DNA from: Roseinatronobacter sp052379845
GTDB taxonomy: Bacteria > Pseudomonadota > Alphaproteobacteria > Rhodobacterales > Rhodobacteraceae
NCBI GenBank assembly: GCA_052379845.1
Contig: JBQTCF010000014.1
Reading direction: 5' to 3' (one strand)
DNA: 64,000 nucleotides
Each line of letters opens with the position of its first letter. Positions within the stretch are counted from its first letter, which is position 1. Of this stretch, positions 41,684 through 49,798 are shown one piece after another. Below the pieces are notes generated by a model. That model saw only the letters and a program-made list of their open reading frames with translations. It made no database searches and was not told where the DNA came from. A program made the translations under genes and the position numbers.

Positions 41684-43312
41684 CTAATCAAACAAGCTGC
41701 GCAATGTATCGCTGAGCATGCGTGTAATCAGGTCTTGGGTGACGTATCCGGTGGGGTTCAGGTCAAAATGCGCCTGCGCGCGCGCAATTGCCTGACGCGA
41801 TTGCCTGTCAAAGGTCCCGTCCGTCGCGCCCGGTTCAAACCCCATCCGCGCCAGCCGCTGTTCGATCAGAACGCGTGTCGGCCCGGTCAGGCCAAGCGCG
41901 GATTCGGCGGCGCGGGCATCCGCATCGGCCTGCGTGTCGGGGCTGTCGGTCGCGGGCGGGTCCAGCATGTCGATGCGGGCAATCGCTTCTGTGGCGTAAT
42001 CGCCCTCGGGCCATGCCACCAGATAGCGTTCATAGGCGTCCACGCTGTCGCGCCCGCGCGCCTGTTCCCACGCTGCGCGGTCACGCCGCTGGCGCTGCGT
42101 GGTTTCCATCTGCGCCAGCCGGTCGCGCGCCAGACCGGCAAATATGCCTTGCGGGTAGCGTTCCAGATAGCTGCGCAGCCCGGCTTCATCAGCGCCCGCG
42201 CCCGTTGCATCCCAGAATGCGCGATCGGCGCGCTCAGCGGCTTCGCGGCGCGCGCGTTCCTCGGCCTCGCGGGCGGCGGTGCGGCGGGCGGCATCTTCGG
42301 CAAGCTGCATCACCTGGCCGCGCGTCAGAAACCCCGTTTCGGCCAGATCATTGCCACTTTGCCAGCCGCGAATGGCCGCGCGCGTGCCCGGCCCGAATAT
42401 GCCGTCAACCCCGCGTGTGTTGAACCCCATCGTTGTCAGATCGCGCTGGATGGCGCGGCGCTCCTCGCGCGTCAGGGCCAGTGCCTGCTCCACACGTTCG
42501 GGGGAATTGCGCAAACGTTCCAGCGCGGCGCGTGCGGCCTGCGCATTCAGACCATTCGGGAAACGGTCCAGATACGCGCGATAGGCATCTTCTGTGTCGC
42601 TTTGCTGCGCCTGTGCCCAGGCCTGACGGTCAGCGCGCGCCAGCGGCGCAAAACCGGCGGGCAAAAAGGGAACAAGGGGTGAAATCGTGCCTTCGCCCGA
42701 CAGGCCGCGCGTCTGGTCCACCACATCTGACAAGACAGCACCGGGGCGCAATATGGCGCGTGTGCCCTGCACAACCTGAGGCACAGGTCCGCGCACAACG
42801 CCCACCCCTTGCGGCACCAACAGGCGCGGCGGAAGCCCCCCATCCAGCCCGTCCCCATAGCTGCCGCGCGACAAATCCGCCCCGCCAAGCCAGATTTGGG
42901 CACCATCACTGGCCGCGCTTGCTATTTCAAAAATAGTGTCCAGCCGCAGGCCCGCCCCGTCGGCCAGCGCAAGGCCCGGCGCGTCAGCATCGACCCCCAG
43001 AAACCACGCCCCCGCACGCGACTGCGCAAAATGCCCCGCAAGCACGACGATCACCCGCTCTGCGCCCGCGCGGTGCAATTGCGCATGCATGCCCGCCAAT
43101 TGTGCGCGCATTTCTTCGGTGGTCAGGTTGCGCCCTGACACAACCTGGAACCCTGCGGTTTCCAACGCTGCGGTCAGCTCAAGCACCTGTTCCGCGCCGC
43201 GCAAACGGGCAGCATGATCATAGCTGTCATTGCCAATGACCAAGGCCAGCCCGCCCGCATGGACAGGCTTGATCGCCAGCAAAACGCATAGAACCACAAA
43301 CCCAAAGCGCAT
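41684..43312 (-). CDS. Caspase-fold (peptidase C14-like) protein lacking the catalytic cysteine, with peptidoglycan-binding domains
   Basis: 542 residues with a signal peptide (1-19) and the start of the caspase fold LALVIGNDSYDHAARL (22-37). The dyad histidine is at 94 (VVLAGHFAQ). At the position where active homologues read DACR, this protein reads LGGADLSRG (142-150), and there is no cysteine after residue 9, so it cannot be an active C14 protease. Two peptidoglycan-binding domains follow (MGFNTRGVDGIFGPGTRAAI about 294; MGFEPGATDGTFDRQSRQAI near 490), separated by a charged helical region. Likely an envelope scaffold. It follows the PaaK-like gene by 36 bases and may be cotranscribed. 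Confidence 0.8.
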   Translation of the reverse strand: MRFGFVVLCVLLAIKPVHAGGLALVIGNDSYDHAARLRGAEQVLELTAALETAGFQVVSGRNLTTEEMRAQLAGMHAQLHRAGAERVIVVLAGHFAQSRAGAWFLGVDADAPGLALADGAGLRLDTIFEIASAASDGAQIWLGGADLSRGSYGDGLDGGLPPRLLVPQGVGVVRGPVPQVVQGTRAILRPGAVLSDVVDQTRGLSGEGTISPLVPFLPAGFAPLARADRQAWAQAQQSDTEDAYRAYLDRFPNGLNAQAARAALERLRNSPERVEQALALTREERRAIQRDLTTMGFNTRGVDGIFGPGTRAAIRGWQSGNDLAETGFLTRGQVMQLAEDAARRTAAREAEERARREAAERADRAFWDATGAGADEAGLRSYLERYPQGIFAGLARDRLAQMETTQRQRRDRAAWEQARGRDSVDAYERYLVAWPEGDYATEAIARIDMLDPPATDSPDTQADADARAAESALGLTGPTRVLIEQRLARMGFEPGATDGTFDRQSRQAIARAQAHFDLNPTGYVTQDLITRMLSDTLRSLFD

Positions 43313-43348
43313 GATGACACCCCGCTGTTGACACGAATCAGGGGCAGC

Positions 43349-44566
43349 TTAGTCGTAGCGGCGCAAATCCTCGATCACCAGCCCGTCATTGGGCAGTGAC
43401 CCCGGCGGCACCAACTCGACCTCGCCCCTGAGTTTCAGGGTAGACAGCACACTGGCTTCATACAATGCCGGATTTGAGGCGCGGGTTTCAATTCGCACAG
43501 TCATCACGTCCTTTTCACCGTCGCGCGTGGCAATCACGCGGGCGCGGTGAATTTCCTCATGATGGGCGACAAGGGCGGCCACCTGTTCGGGGCGCACGAA
43601 CATTCCCTTGATTTTCGTCGTCTGGTCGGCGCGCCCCATCCAGCCCTTGATGCGCATATTGGTGCGCCCGCACGCGCTTGTGCCGGGTAAAACGGCGCTA
43701 AGATCCCCGGTGGCAAAGCGGATCAACGGATAATCGGTGTTCAGTGTGGTGACAACAACTTCGCCCACCTCGCCTTCGGGGACCGGCTCGCCTGTGCCGG
43801 GACGCACGATTTCGACAATCACGCCTTCATCCACCACCATGCCGTCCATGGCATCGGTTTCATAGGCCACATTGCCCAGATCGGCGGTTGCATAGCACTG
43901 GCGGCAGGTAATGCCGCGCATGGCATAGAAATCACGCAAGGACGGGAACAGCGCGCCCCCGCCCACAACGGCCTTGGTAATCTGCAGCGCGACGCCCATT
44001 TCATCGGCCTTTTCCAGAATGATCTTCAGGAAATCGGGTGTTCCCGCATAGGCCGTGCTGCCAATATCGCGCGCGGCGATCACCTGCAATTCGGTCTGGC
44101 CGGTGCCTGCGGGCAACACAGTGGCGCCCACAGCGCGCGCGGCATTTTCAAACATCATGCCCGCGGGCACCAGATGATAGGAAAAACAATTCTGCACCAC
44201 ATCCCCGCGCCCAATGCCGCTGGCGTGCAAAAACCGCCCCAAGCGCCACCAATCCGGCGCGACACGCCCCGGTTCATAGATCGGGCCGGGGGATTGAAAC
44301 ACATGGTCGAATTCCGCCAATGGCCGTGCGGACAACCCGCCAAAGGGGGGATGCGCCGCCTGCGCCCCTGACAGGTCGGATTTGCGCAGCACCGGCAACC
44401 GCGCAAGCGCCGCGCGATCCATGATCGTGGCTGCATCCTGCTGGCCCAGATGGGCCGCAAGTGCGGGCGCCTGCAGCGCTGCCGCAACCACCCTTGGCAG
44501 GGCAAGGGCATGATCGGCGCAACGCGCATCCTGTGATCGGGTTTCCAAAGGGTCAAACGGGGTCAT
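43349..44566 (-). CDS. Phenylacetate-CoA ligase-like AMP-forming enzyme
   Basis: 405 residues of the PaaK-type adenylate-forming family. Visible: YAGTPDFLKIILEKADE, CYATADLGNVAYE, YPLIRFATGDLSAVLPG and GWMGRADQTTKIKGMFVRPEQV, matching the A5-A10 region of phenylacetate-CoA ligases. It would activate an aromatic or other carboxylic acid to its CoA ester. Start at 44566 has AAAAGG; an earlier start at 44620 would overlap the upstream stop as TGATG. Last of the transporter operon, so its substrate is probably what the transporter imports. Confidence 0.82.
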   Translation of the reverse strand: MTPFDPLETRSQDARCADHALALPRVVAAALQAPALAAHLGQQDAATIMDRAALARLPVLRKSDLSGAQAAHPPFGGLSARPLAEFDHVFQSPGPIYEPGRVAPDWWRLGRFLHASGIGRGDVVQNCFSYHLVPAGMMFENAARAVGATVLPAGTGQTELQVIAARDIGSTAYAGTPDFLKIILEKADEMGVALQITKAVVGGGALFPSLRDFYAMRGITCRQCYATADLGNVAYETDAMDGMVVDEGVIVEIVRPGTGEPVPEGEVGEVVVTTLNTDYPLIRFATGDLSAVLPGTSACGRTNMRIKGWMGRADQTTKIKGMFVRPEQVAALVAHHEEIHRARVIATRDGEKDVMTVRIETRASNPALYEASVLSTLKLRGEVELVPPGSLPNDGLVIEDLRRYD

Positions 44567-44619
44567 GGCGGTGCCTTTTGGGGGGCTGGGCGGCGGGGGG
44601 ACTGACTGAAGGGCCGGCA

Positions 44620-45444
44620 TCAGGCCAACCAGCGTTTGCGGCGGCGGTAGCTGCGCACATCACGGAAACTTTTGCGGCCCTTGTCGGACATTCCCAGATA
44701 AAATTCCTTCACATCGGGGTTTTCGCGCAGATCCTGCGCCTTGCCTTCCATCACGATACGCCCGTTTTCCATGATGAACCCGGTTGTCGCGTAACGCAGC
44801 GCAACATTGGTGTTCTGCTCGGCCAGCAGGAAGGTAACGCCCTGTTCGCGGTTCAGGCGGGCAACAATCTCGAAAATCTGTTCGACCAGTTGCGGGGCAA
44901 GGCCCATGGACGGTTCATCCAGCAAAATCATGGATGGGCGCGACATCAGCGCGCGCCCGATGGCCGTCATCTGCTGTTCCCCGCCTGAGGTGTAGCCCGC
45001 CTGACTTTTGCGGCGTTCCTTCAGACGGGGGAAATATTCATATACAAGGTCCAGTTCCGCAGCCACCGCCCCGCGCCCGTCGGTGCGGGTATAGGCGCCG
45101 GTCAGCAGGTTTTCTTCCACTGTCAGATGTTCGAAACAATGGCGACCTTCCATGACCTGCACGACACCGGATTTCACCAGTTCCGCGGGGTCCAGCCCCA
45201 CGACATTGCGCCCCTCATACAGGATGCTGCCTTTGGTGACTTCGCCGCGTTCGGAATGGATCAGGTTTGAAATCGCCTTCAATGTGGTCGATTTTCCCGC
45301 GCCATTGCCGCCCAGAATGGCCGTGATACCGCCCTTGGGCACATCAAGGCTGACACCCTTCAGCGCAAGGATGACGTGGTTATACAGCACTTCGATATTG
45401 TTGACTTCCAGAAGGGTGGTCTGCGTGGGGCTTGCATCAAGCAT
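44620..45444 (-). CDS. Branched-chain amino acid-type ABC transporter ATPase (LivF-like)
   Basis: 274-residue ATPase. Walker A GGNGAGKS (45-52), signature TSGGEQQM, Walker B MILLDEPSMGLAP; the short Q-loop-adjacent GVVQVMEGRHCFEHLTV is LivF-like. The C-terminal 30 residues are Arg/Lys-rich, beyond the standard domain. It follows the binding-protein gene after a hairpin-bearing gap of 65 bases, and precedes the PaaK-like gene. Confidence 0.9.
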   Translation of the reverse strand: MLDASPTQTTLLEVNNIEVLYNHVILALKGVSLDVPKGGITAILGGNGAGKSTTLKAISNLIHSERGEVTKGSILYEGRNVVGLDPAELVKSGVVQVMEGRHCFEHLTVEENLLTGAYTRTDGRGAVAAELDLVYEYFPRLKERRKSQAGYTSGGEQQMTAIGRALMSRPSMILLDEPSMGLAPQLVEQIFEIVARLNREQGVTFLLAEQNTNVALRYATTGFIMENGRIVMEGKAQDLRENPDVKEFYLGMSDKGRKSFRDVRSYRRRKRWLA

Positions 45445-45474
45445 GGCATGGGGCCTTCGCGTTCAAGGTGGGGC

Positions 45475-45501
45475 AAGGTCCCGGGCAAGGCCCGGAACCT
45501 T
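45475..45501 (-). other. Stem-loop between binding-protein and LivF-like genes
   Basis: AAGGT and ACCTT plus CCGGGC and GCCCGG pair around a 3-base loop, with one mismatch. Placed 9 bases after the binding-protein stop, it resembles the intergenic hairpins that protect binding-protein mRNA and lower expression of downstream transporter genes. Confidence 0.6.
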
Positions 45502-45509
45502 TGGGGTCA

Positions 45510-46802
45510 TCAGTTCAGACAGGCCGGGGTGATGTCGTTTTCAGCCGCGTAAGCAAGGCTGTCATCCATGGCCATTTCCATGATCAAGTCACGATCAGGC
45601 GAAATCCAGTCGGTGATCAGGTTCCATTCACCGGCTTCTGCGTCCCATTGCTGGATCATCGCTGCGCCAGAACCACCATGGTTTTCACACGCCACCGAGA
45701 AGGCAGGGCCGAAATTCGGCAGGCCCAGTTCGGCCATCAGTTCTTCGGTGATTTCCAGATTGGCCATACCATCGCGCATCATTGCCGGGGTAATGGCGGC
45801 CACACCGTGGATTTCCTGCGCTTTCTTCGCGGCCTCGACCGCCAGCATGGCCGCATACATCCCGCGCGAATACAGCACTGTGCCCACCTCGTCGCCGGTG
45901 CCCGCATATTTGCCGGTGTCGATGACATATTGCTGCATGTCAGCATAGATCGGGTAATCTGTGCCTGTGCCGTGCATCGCCAGCGCCTTGTAGCCATGCG
46001 CGCCCGCGCCCACGGGCCGCACGTCCTGCTGCGAGCCTGACCACCACACGCCGATGAAATTTTCCATCGGGAAGCGAATATTGGCAGCTTCCTGAATGGC
46101 AGTCGGGTTCATCACGCCCCAACCCCACATCACCACATAGTCAGGCCGTTCACGCCGGATCTGCAACCACTGGCTGCCCTGTTCCTGACCGGGGCTGTCC
46201 ACACCGATGGTCACCAGCTCATATCCGTGGCTTTCGCCAAGCCGTGTCAATGTGGGGATGGGTTCGCGCCCATAGGCCGAATTGTGATACAAAAGCGCGA
46301 TTTTCTTGCCCTCAAGGCTGCCGTCATTTTCGTCCAGCAAGTAGTTGATGATCACGCTGGCCCCGTCCCAGTAATTGGCCGGGTAGTTGAAGGTCCAGTT
46401 GAACACCTCGCCATTCACGGCCGATGTGCGACCATACCCCATGGTATGCATGGGAATTCCATCTTCCATGGTGCGCGGGATCAACTGATATGTGATGCCA
46501 GTTGACAGGGGCTGCAACACCAGCGGGTTGTCATCGCGGATGGACTGGTAGCATTCAACCCCGCGTTCGGTGTTATAGGCAGTTTCGCATTCGGTCTGGC
46601 GAATGGGCACCCCCCCGATGCCACCATCACGTTCATTGATCAGCGTCAGGTAATCGGAATACCCGTCCGCAAAGGGAATGCCCCCTGCCGCAAACGGCCC
46701 TGTCCGGTAGCTGAGGGACGGAAAATGCAGGGTATCTGCAAGGGTTGGCCCTGCTGCTATCATGGTTGCCGCAAGTGTTGCGGCCAGTTTGGTCATCTTC
46801 AT
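45510..46802 (-). CDS. ABC transporter substrate-binding protein (LivK/HBA type)
   Basis: 430-residue exported binding protein with a signal peptide (MKMTKLAATLAATMIAAG...LADT). The mature part has the type I periplasmic fold: FPSLSYRTGPFAAGGIPFADGY, VGGVPIRQTECETAYN-like spacing, and VVMWGWGVMNPTAIQEAAN. Proteins of this length in the same operon layout bind aromatic or short carboxylates rather than leucine. Start at 46802 has GGAGGAG 8 bases upstream. It lies between the LivM-like permease and the LivF-like ATPase. Confidence 0.88.
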   Translation of the reverse strand: MKMTKLAATLAATMIAAGPTLADTLHFPSLSYRTGPFAAGGIPFADGYSDYLTLINERDGGIGGVPIRQTECETAYNTERGVECYQSIRDDNPLVLQPLSTGITYQLIPRTMEDGIPMHTMGYGRTSAVNGEVFNWTFNYPANYWDGASVIINYLLDENDGSLEGKKIALLYHNSAYGREPIPTLTRLGESHGYELVTIGVDSPGQEQGSQWLQIRRERPDYVVMWGWGVMNPTAIQEAANIRFPMENFIGVWWSGSQQDVRPVGAGAHGYKALAMHGTGTDYPIYADMQQYVIDTGKYAGTGDEVGTVLYSRGMYAAMLAVEAAKKAQEIHGVAAITPAMMRDGMANLEITEELMAELGLPNFGPAFSVACENHGGSGAAMIQQWDAEAGEWNLITDWISPDRDLIMEMAMDDSLAYAAENDITPACLN

Positions 46803-46852
46803 TCGGTTCTCCTCCCATATGGATGACAGTTCAGTTTGGCCTGCCCCCGGTG

Positions 46853-47929
46853 TCAGTAAGGGAACGGCCACAGGCGCAATTTCTCTTTTATCGTGCGCCA
46901 CAATGCCGCGATTCCGTGCGGTTCCACGATCAGGAAGGCCAGGATCAGCGCCCCCACAATCATGATTTCCAGATGCGCGGCCAGATCAGTGGGCCAGCCC
47001 AATGTGTTGACCAGCAACAGCTTCAGCAAAACCGGCCCCACGATCAGAAACGCCGCCCCCGCAAACGCCCCGAATATCGATCCAAGCCCGCCAATGATGA
47101 CCATGAACAGAACAAGGAACGACTTGTCGATGCCGAACGCCTCGCCGGCCTCGGCCGCGCCCAGATAGACGGCGAACAGCAACGCACCGGATATGCCCAC
47201 AAGAAAGCTGGACACAGCAAAAGCCGTCAGCTTGGCAATCAGCGGGTTCACCCCGATGATTTCTGCGGCAATGTCCATATCCCGAATGGCCATCCATTTG
47301 CGCCCGATGCTGCCGCGTGTCAGGTTGCGCGCAAGCCAGGCGCTTGCCACCAGAAAGCACAGACAGATCATATACATCGATACCGCTGATGCGCGCGGCC
47401 CGGTGACCGGCACCCCAAAGAGTTCGCGCGTCGGCGCCGAAATCATGCCAGTGGGCGAATAGTTGTAAAACCATGCCGTGCGCGTGAACAGCCAGATCAG
47501 GAAGAACTGCGCGGCCAATGTGGCCACGGCCAGATAAAACCCCTTGATGCGCAAACTGGGCAGGCCAAACAACACGCCCACACCGGCGGTCACGATGCCC
47601 GCAAGGATAATGACGAAAATGATGTTCAGGTCGGGAAATGCTGTCATCATCTTGTAGCTGGCATAGGCCCCCACCGCCATGAACCCCCCTGTGCCCAACG
47701 ACAACTGCCCGCAATAGCCAATCAGGATATTCAGCCCCAATGCCGCAATCGCATAGATCAGGAAGGGCACGACAATTGAATTGGCCCAGTAATCATTGAT
47801 GATCAGCGGCATGACCAGAAAGGCGAAGCCCAGCAGGATGTAATAGCCGTAACGATCGAACTTTATCGGAAAGGTCTGGCTGTCAGCGACATAGCTTGTC
47901 TTGTAATCGCCCGCTTCACGGTAAAGCAT
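46853..47929 (-). CDS. Branched-chain amino acid-type permease (LivM-like)
   Basis: 358-residue permease. About nine helices; family core YAIAALGLNILIGYCGQLSLG and GLPSLRIKGFYLAVATLA, then RDMDIAAEIIGVNPLIAKL (EAA-type cytoplasmic loop). The start at 47929 lies 4 bases after the LivH-like stop; an upstream frame is inside that gene. Partner of the next permease. Confidence 0.9.
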   Translation of the reverse strand: MLYREAGDYKTSYVADSQTFPIKFDRYGYYILLGFAFLVMPLIINDYWANSIVVPFLIYAIAALGLNILIGYCGQLSLGTGGFMAVGAYASYKMMTAFPDLNIIFVIILAGIVTAGVGVLFGLPSLRIKGFYLAVATLAAQFFLIWLFTRTAWFYNYSPTGMISAPTRELFGVPVTGPRASAVSMYMICLCFLVASAWLARNLTRGSIGRKWMAIRDMDIAAEIIGVNPLIAKLTAFAVSSFLVGISGALLFAVYLGAAEAGEAFGIDKSFLVLFMVIIGGLGSIFGAFAGAAFLIVGPVLLKLLLVNTLGWPTDLAAHLEIMIVGALILAFLIVEPHGIAALWRTIKEKLRLWPFPY

Positions 47930-47933
47930 ATCC

Positions 47934-48920
47934 CTAAACCCTTTCGATAATACGTTCGCCAAACAGGCCCTGTGGCCTGAACAGCAGGAACACCAGCGCC
48001 AGCATGTAGGCAAACCAGTTCTCGGTCGCGCCGCCGATGATGGGGTTCATGAAGAAGTCGAACAGCTTTTCCCCGACCCCGATGATCAGCCCGCCCACAA
48101 TCGCGCCGGGGATGGATGTGAACCCCCCCAGAATAAGCACGGGCAGCGCCTTCAGCGCGATCAGCGACAGGGAAAACTGCACCCCTGATTTCGACCCCCA
48201 CATGATGCCCGCAACCAACGCGACAATTCCCGCGATGGACCATGTAAGAACCCAGATGAAGCGCAGTGAAATTCCCACCGACAGCGCCGCCTGATGGTCG
48301 TCGGCCACGGCGCGCAGCGCGCGGCCCTGTTTGGTGTATTGCGAAAACACTGTCAGCACGGCCACCAGCACCGCAGCAATTCCCGCAGCCCAGACTTCCA
48401 ACCGGTCAATATAGAAGCCGTAACCGAACCAGGCGAAGGTTGCTTCATCCACCGCCGAAGACATACCCTTGGGCAGGCCCACATCCAGCGCCTTGACCTC
48501 GGCGCCCCACATGATGTCCCCGACCCCTTCCAGAAAATATGCAAGGCCAATGGTTGCCATGAACAGAATGATCGGTTCCTGATTGACAAGGTGTTTCAGG
48601 ATGAACCGTTCCACCAGAATGGCCAGCGCGATCATCACCAGCACTGTGGCCGGAATGGCCAGCAGGGTGGGCATGTTCCACCCGAAATGATGAAGCCGCG
48701 TGCCAAACATGGCATTGATCAGATGCGAGAACGGAATTTGCCCCGACTGGAACCCCACCAGCGTCAGCGCTGCAAACAGCGCCATCACCCCTTGGGCGAA
48801 GTTGAAAATGCCGCTGGCCTTGAAGATCAGCACGAAGCCCAGCGCCACCAGCGCATACATCACACCGGCAGTCAGCCCGTTAAGGGACGCTTCCAGCGCA
48901 AAAAGTAACGTATCAGACAT
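47934..48920 (-). CDS. Branched-chain amino acid-type permease (LivH-like)
   Basis: 328-residue permease with LivH family segments: GLTAGVMYALVALGFVLIFK, ASGIFNFAQGVMALFAA and the EAA-like RALRAVADDHQAALSVGI. Forms the membrane channel with the LivM-like protein. It lies 32 bases downstream of the LivG-like gene. Length is slightly above E. coli LivH because of an insertion before the third helix. Confidence 0.9.
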   Translation of the reverse strand: MSDTLLFALEASLNGLTAGVMYALVALGFVLIFKASGIFNFAQGVMALFAALTLVGFQSGQIPFSHLINAMFGTRLHHFGWNMPTLLAIPATVLVMIALAILVERFILKHLVNQEPIILFMATIGLAYFLEGVGDIMWGAEVKALDVGLPKGMSSAVDEATFAWFGYGFYIDRLEVWAAGIAAVLVAVLTVFSQYTKQGRALRAVADDHQAALSVGISLRFIWVLTWSIAGIVALVAGIMWGSKSGVQFSLSLIALKALPVLILGGFTSIPGAIVGGLIIGVGEKLFDFFMNPIIGGATENWFAYMLALVFLLFRPQGLFGERIIERV

Positions 48921-48952
48921 GTCTGCCCCCTCCCCCGAGGTCTGTCGCCTGC

Positions 48953-49798
48953 TCAGTCATGGGCAACCCCAAGATAGGCGTTGATCACTTCTTGATTGTT
49001 GCGCACCTCCTCAGGGGTGCCGTCCCCGATTTTCTTGCCGTAATCCATGACCACCACGCGGTCGGACAAGTCCATCACCACGCCCATGTCATGTTCGATC
49101 AACACTGTGGTGGTGCCGAACTCGTCATTCACATCCAGAATGAAGCGGCACATGTCCTCCTTTTCTTCGACATTCATGCCCGCCATGGGTTCGTCCAGCA
49201 GCAGGATGCTGGGTTCGGCGGCCAATGCGCGCGCCAGTTCCACACGCTTCTTCAGCCCGTAGGGCAAGCGTGCCACCGGCGTTTTGCGGATATGCTGGAT
49301 TTCAAGAAAATCGATGATCTTTTCGACCTGCGCGCGGTTCTGGGCTTCTTCGCGCGCGGCGCGGCCCCACCAGATGGCCTGCTGCAGCATATTGGCTTTC
49401 ATGTGGTGCAACCGCCCGGTCATGATATTGTCCAGAACGCTCATCCCTTCAAAAAGCGCGATGTTCTGGAAGGTGCGCGCGATCCCTTGTTGCGCCACCT
49501 GATAGGGGCGCATGCGCGGGCGCTTGTATCCTTTATAGATCACCTCGCCTTCTTGCGGATGATAAAACCCTGAAATCACATTCAGCATGGACGATTTGCC
49601 TGCGCCATTGGGTCCGATGATGGCGCGGATTTCCCCCCAGCGAATATCAAAACTGATGTCCTTGATGGCCACAACCCCGCCAAATCGCAGGGTGATGTTG
49701 CGCATTTCCATGGCAACGCCCCCGATCTTGCGCCCGTCTGAAGTGGTATACCCCTCATCGGAATTTGTATCGAGCATCTCTCCCCCCTGCCCGTTCAT
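48953..49798 (-). CDS. Branched-chain amino acid-type ABC transporter ATPase (LivG-like)
   Basis: 281-residue ATPase. Walker A GPNGAGKS is at 62-69, with ARTFQNIALFEGMSVLDNI (Q-loop), LPYGLKKRVELARAL (signature variant) and Walker B LLLDEPMAGM. The LivG-type D-loop insert is present. Start at 49798 gives an ATGA overlap with the ligase gene upstream; a start seven codons later (49777) with a GGGGGGAG site is equally possible. Confidence 0.9.
   Translation of the reverse strand: MNGQGGEMLDTNSDEGYTTSDGRKIGGVAMEMRNITLRFGGVVAIKDISFDIRWGEIRAIIGPNGAGKSSMLNVISGFYHPQEGEVIYKGYKRPRMRPYQVAQQGIARTFQNIALFEGMSVLDNIMTGRLHHMKANMLQQAIWWGRAAREEAQNRAQVEKIIDFLEIQHIRKTPVARLPYGLKKRVELARALAAEPSILLLDEPMAGMNVEEKEDMCRFILDVNDEFGTTTVLIEHDMGVVMDLSDRVVVMDYGKKIGDGTPEEVRNNQEVINAYLGVAHD

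Noticed and set aside
41684..43312. Caspase-fold gene as a phage-defence effector
   Set aside because: Has a signal peptide, lacks the Cys nucleophile, and no defence genes are nearby.
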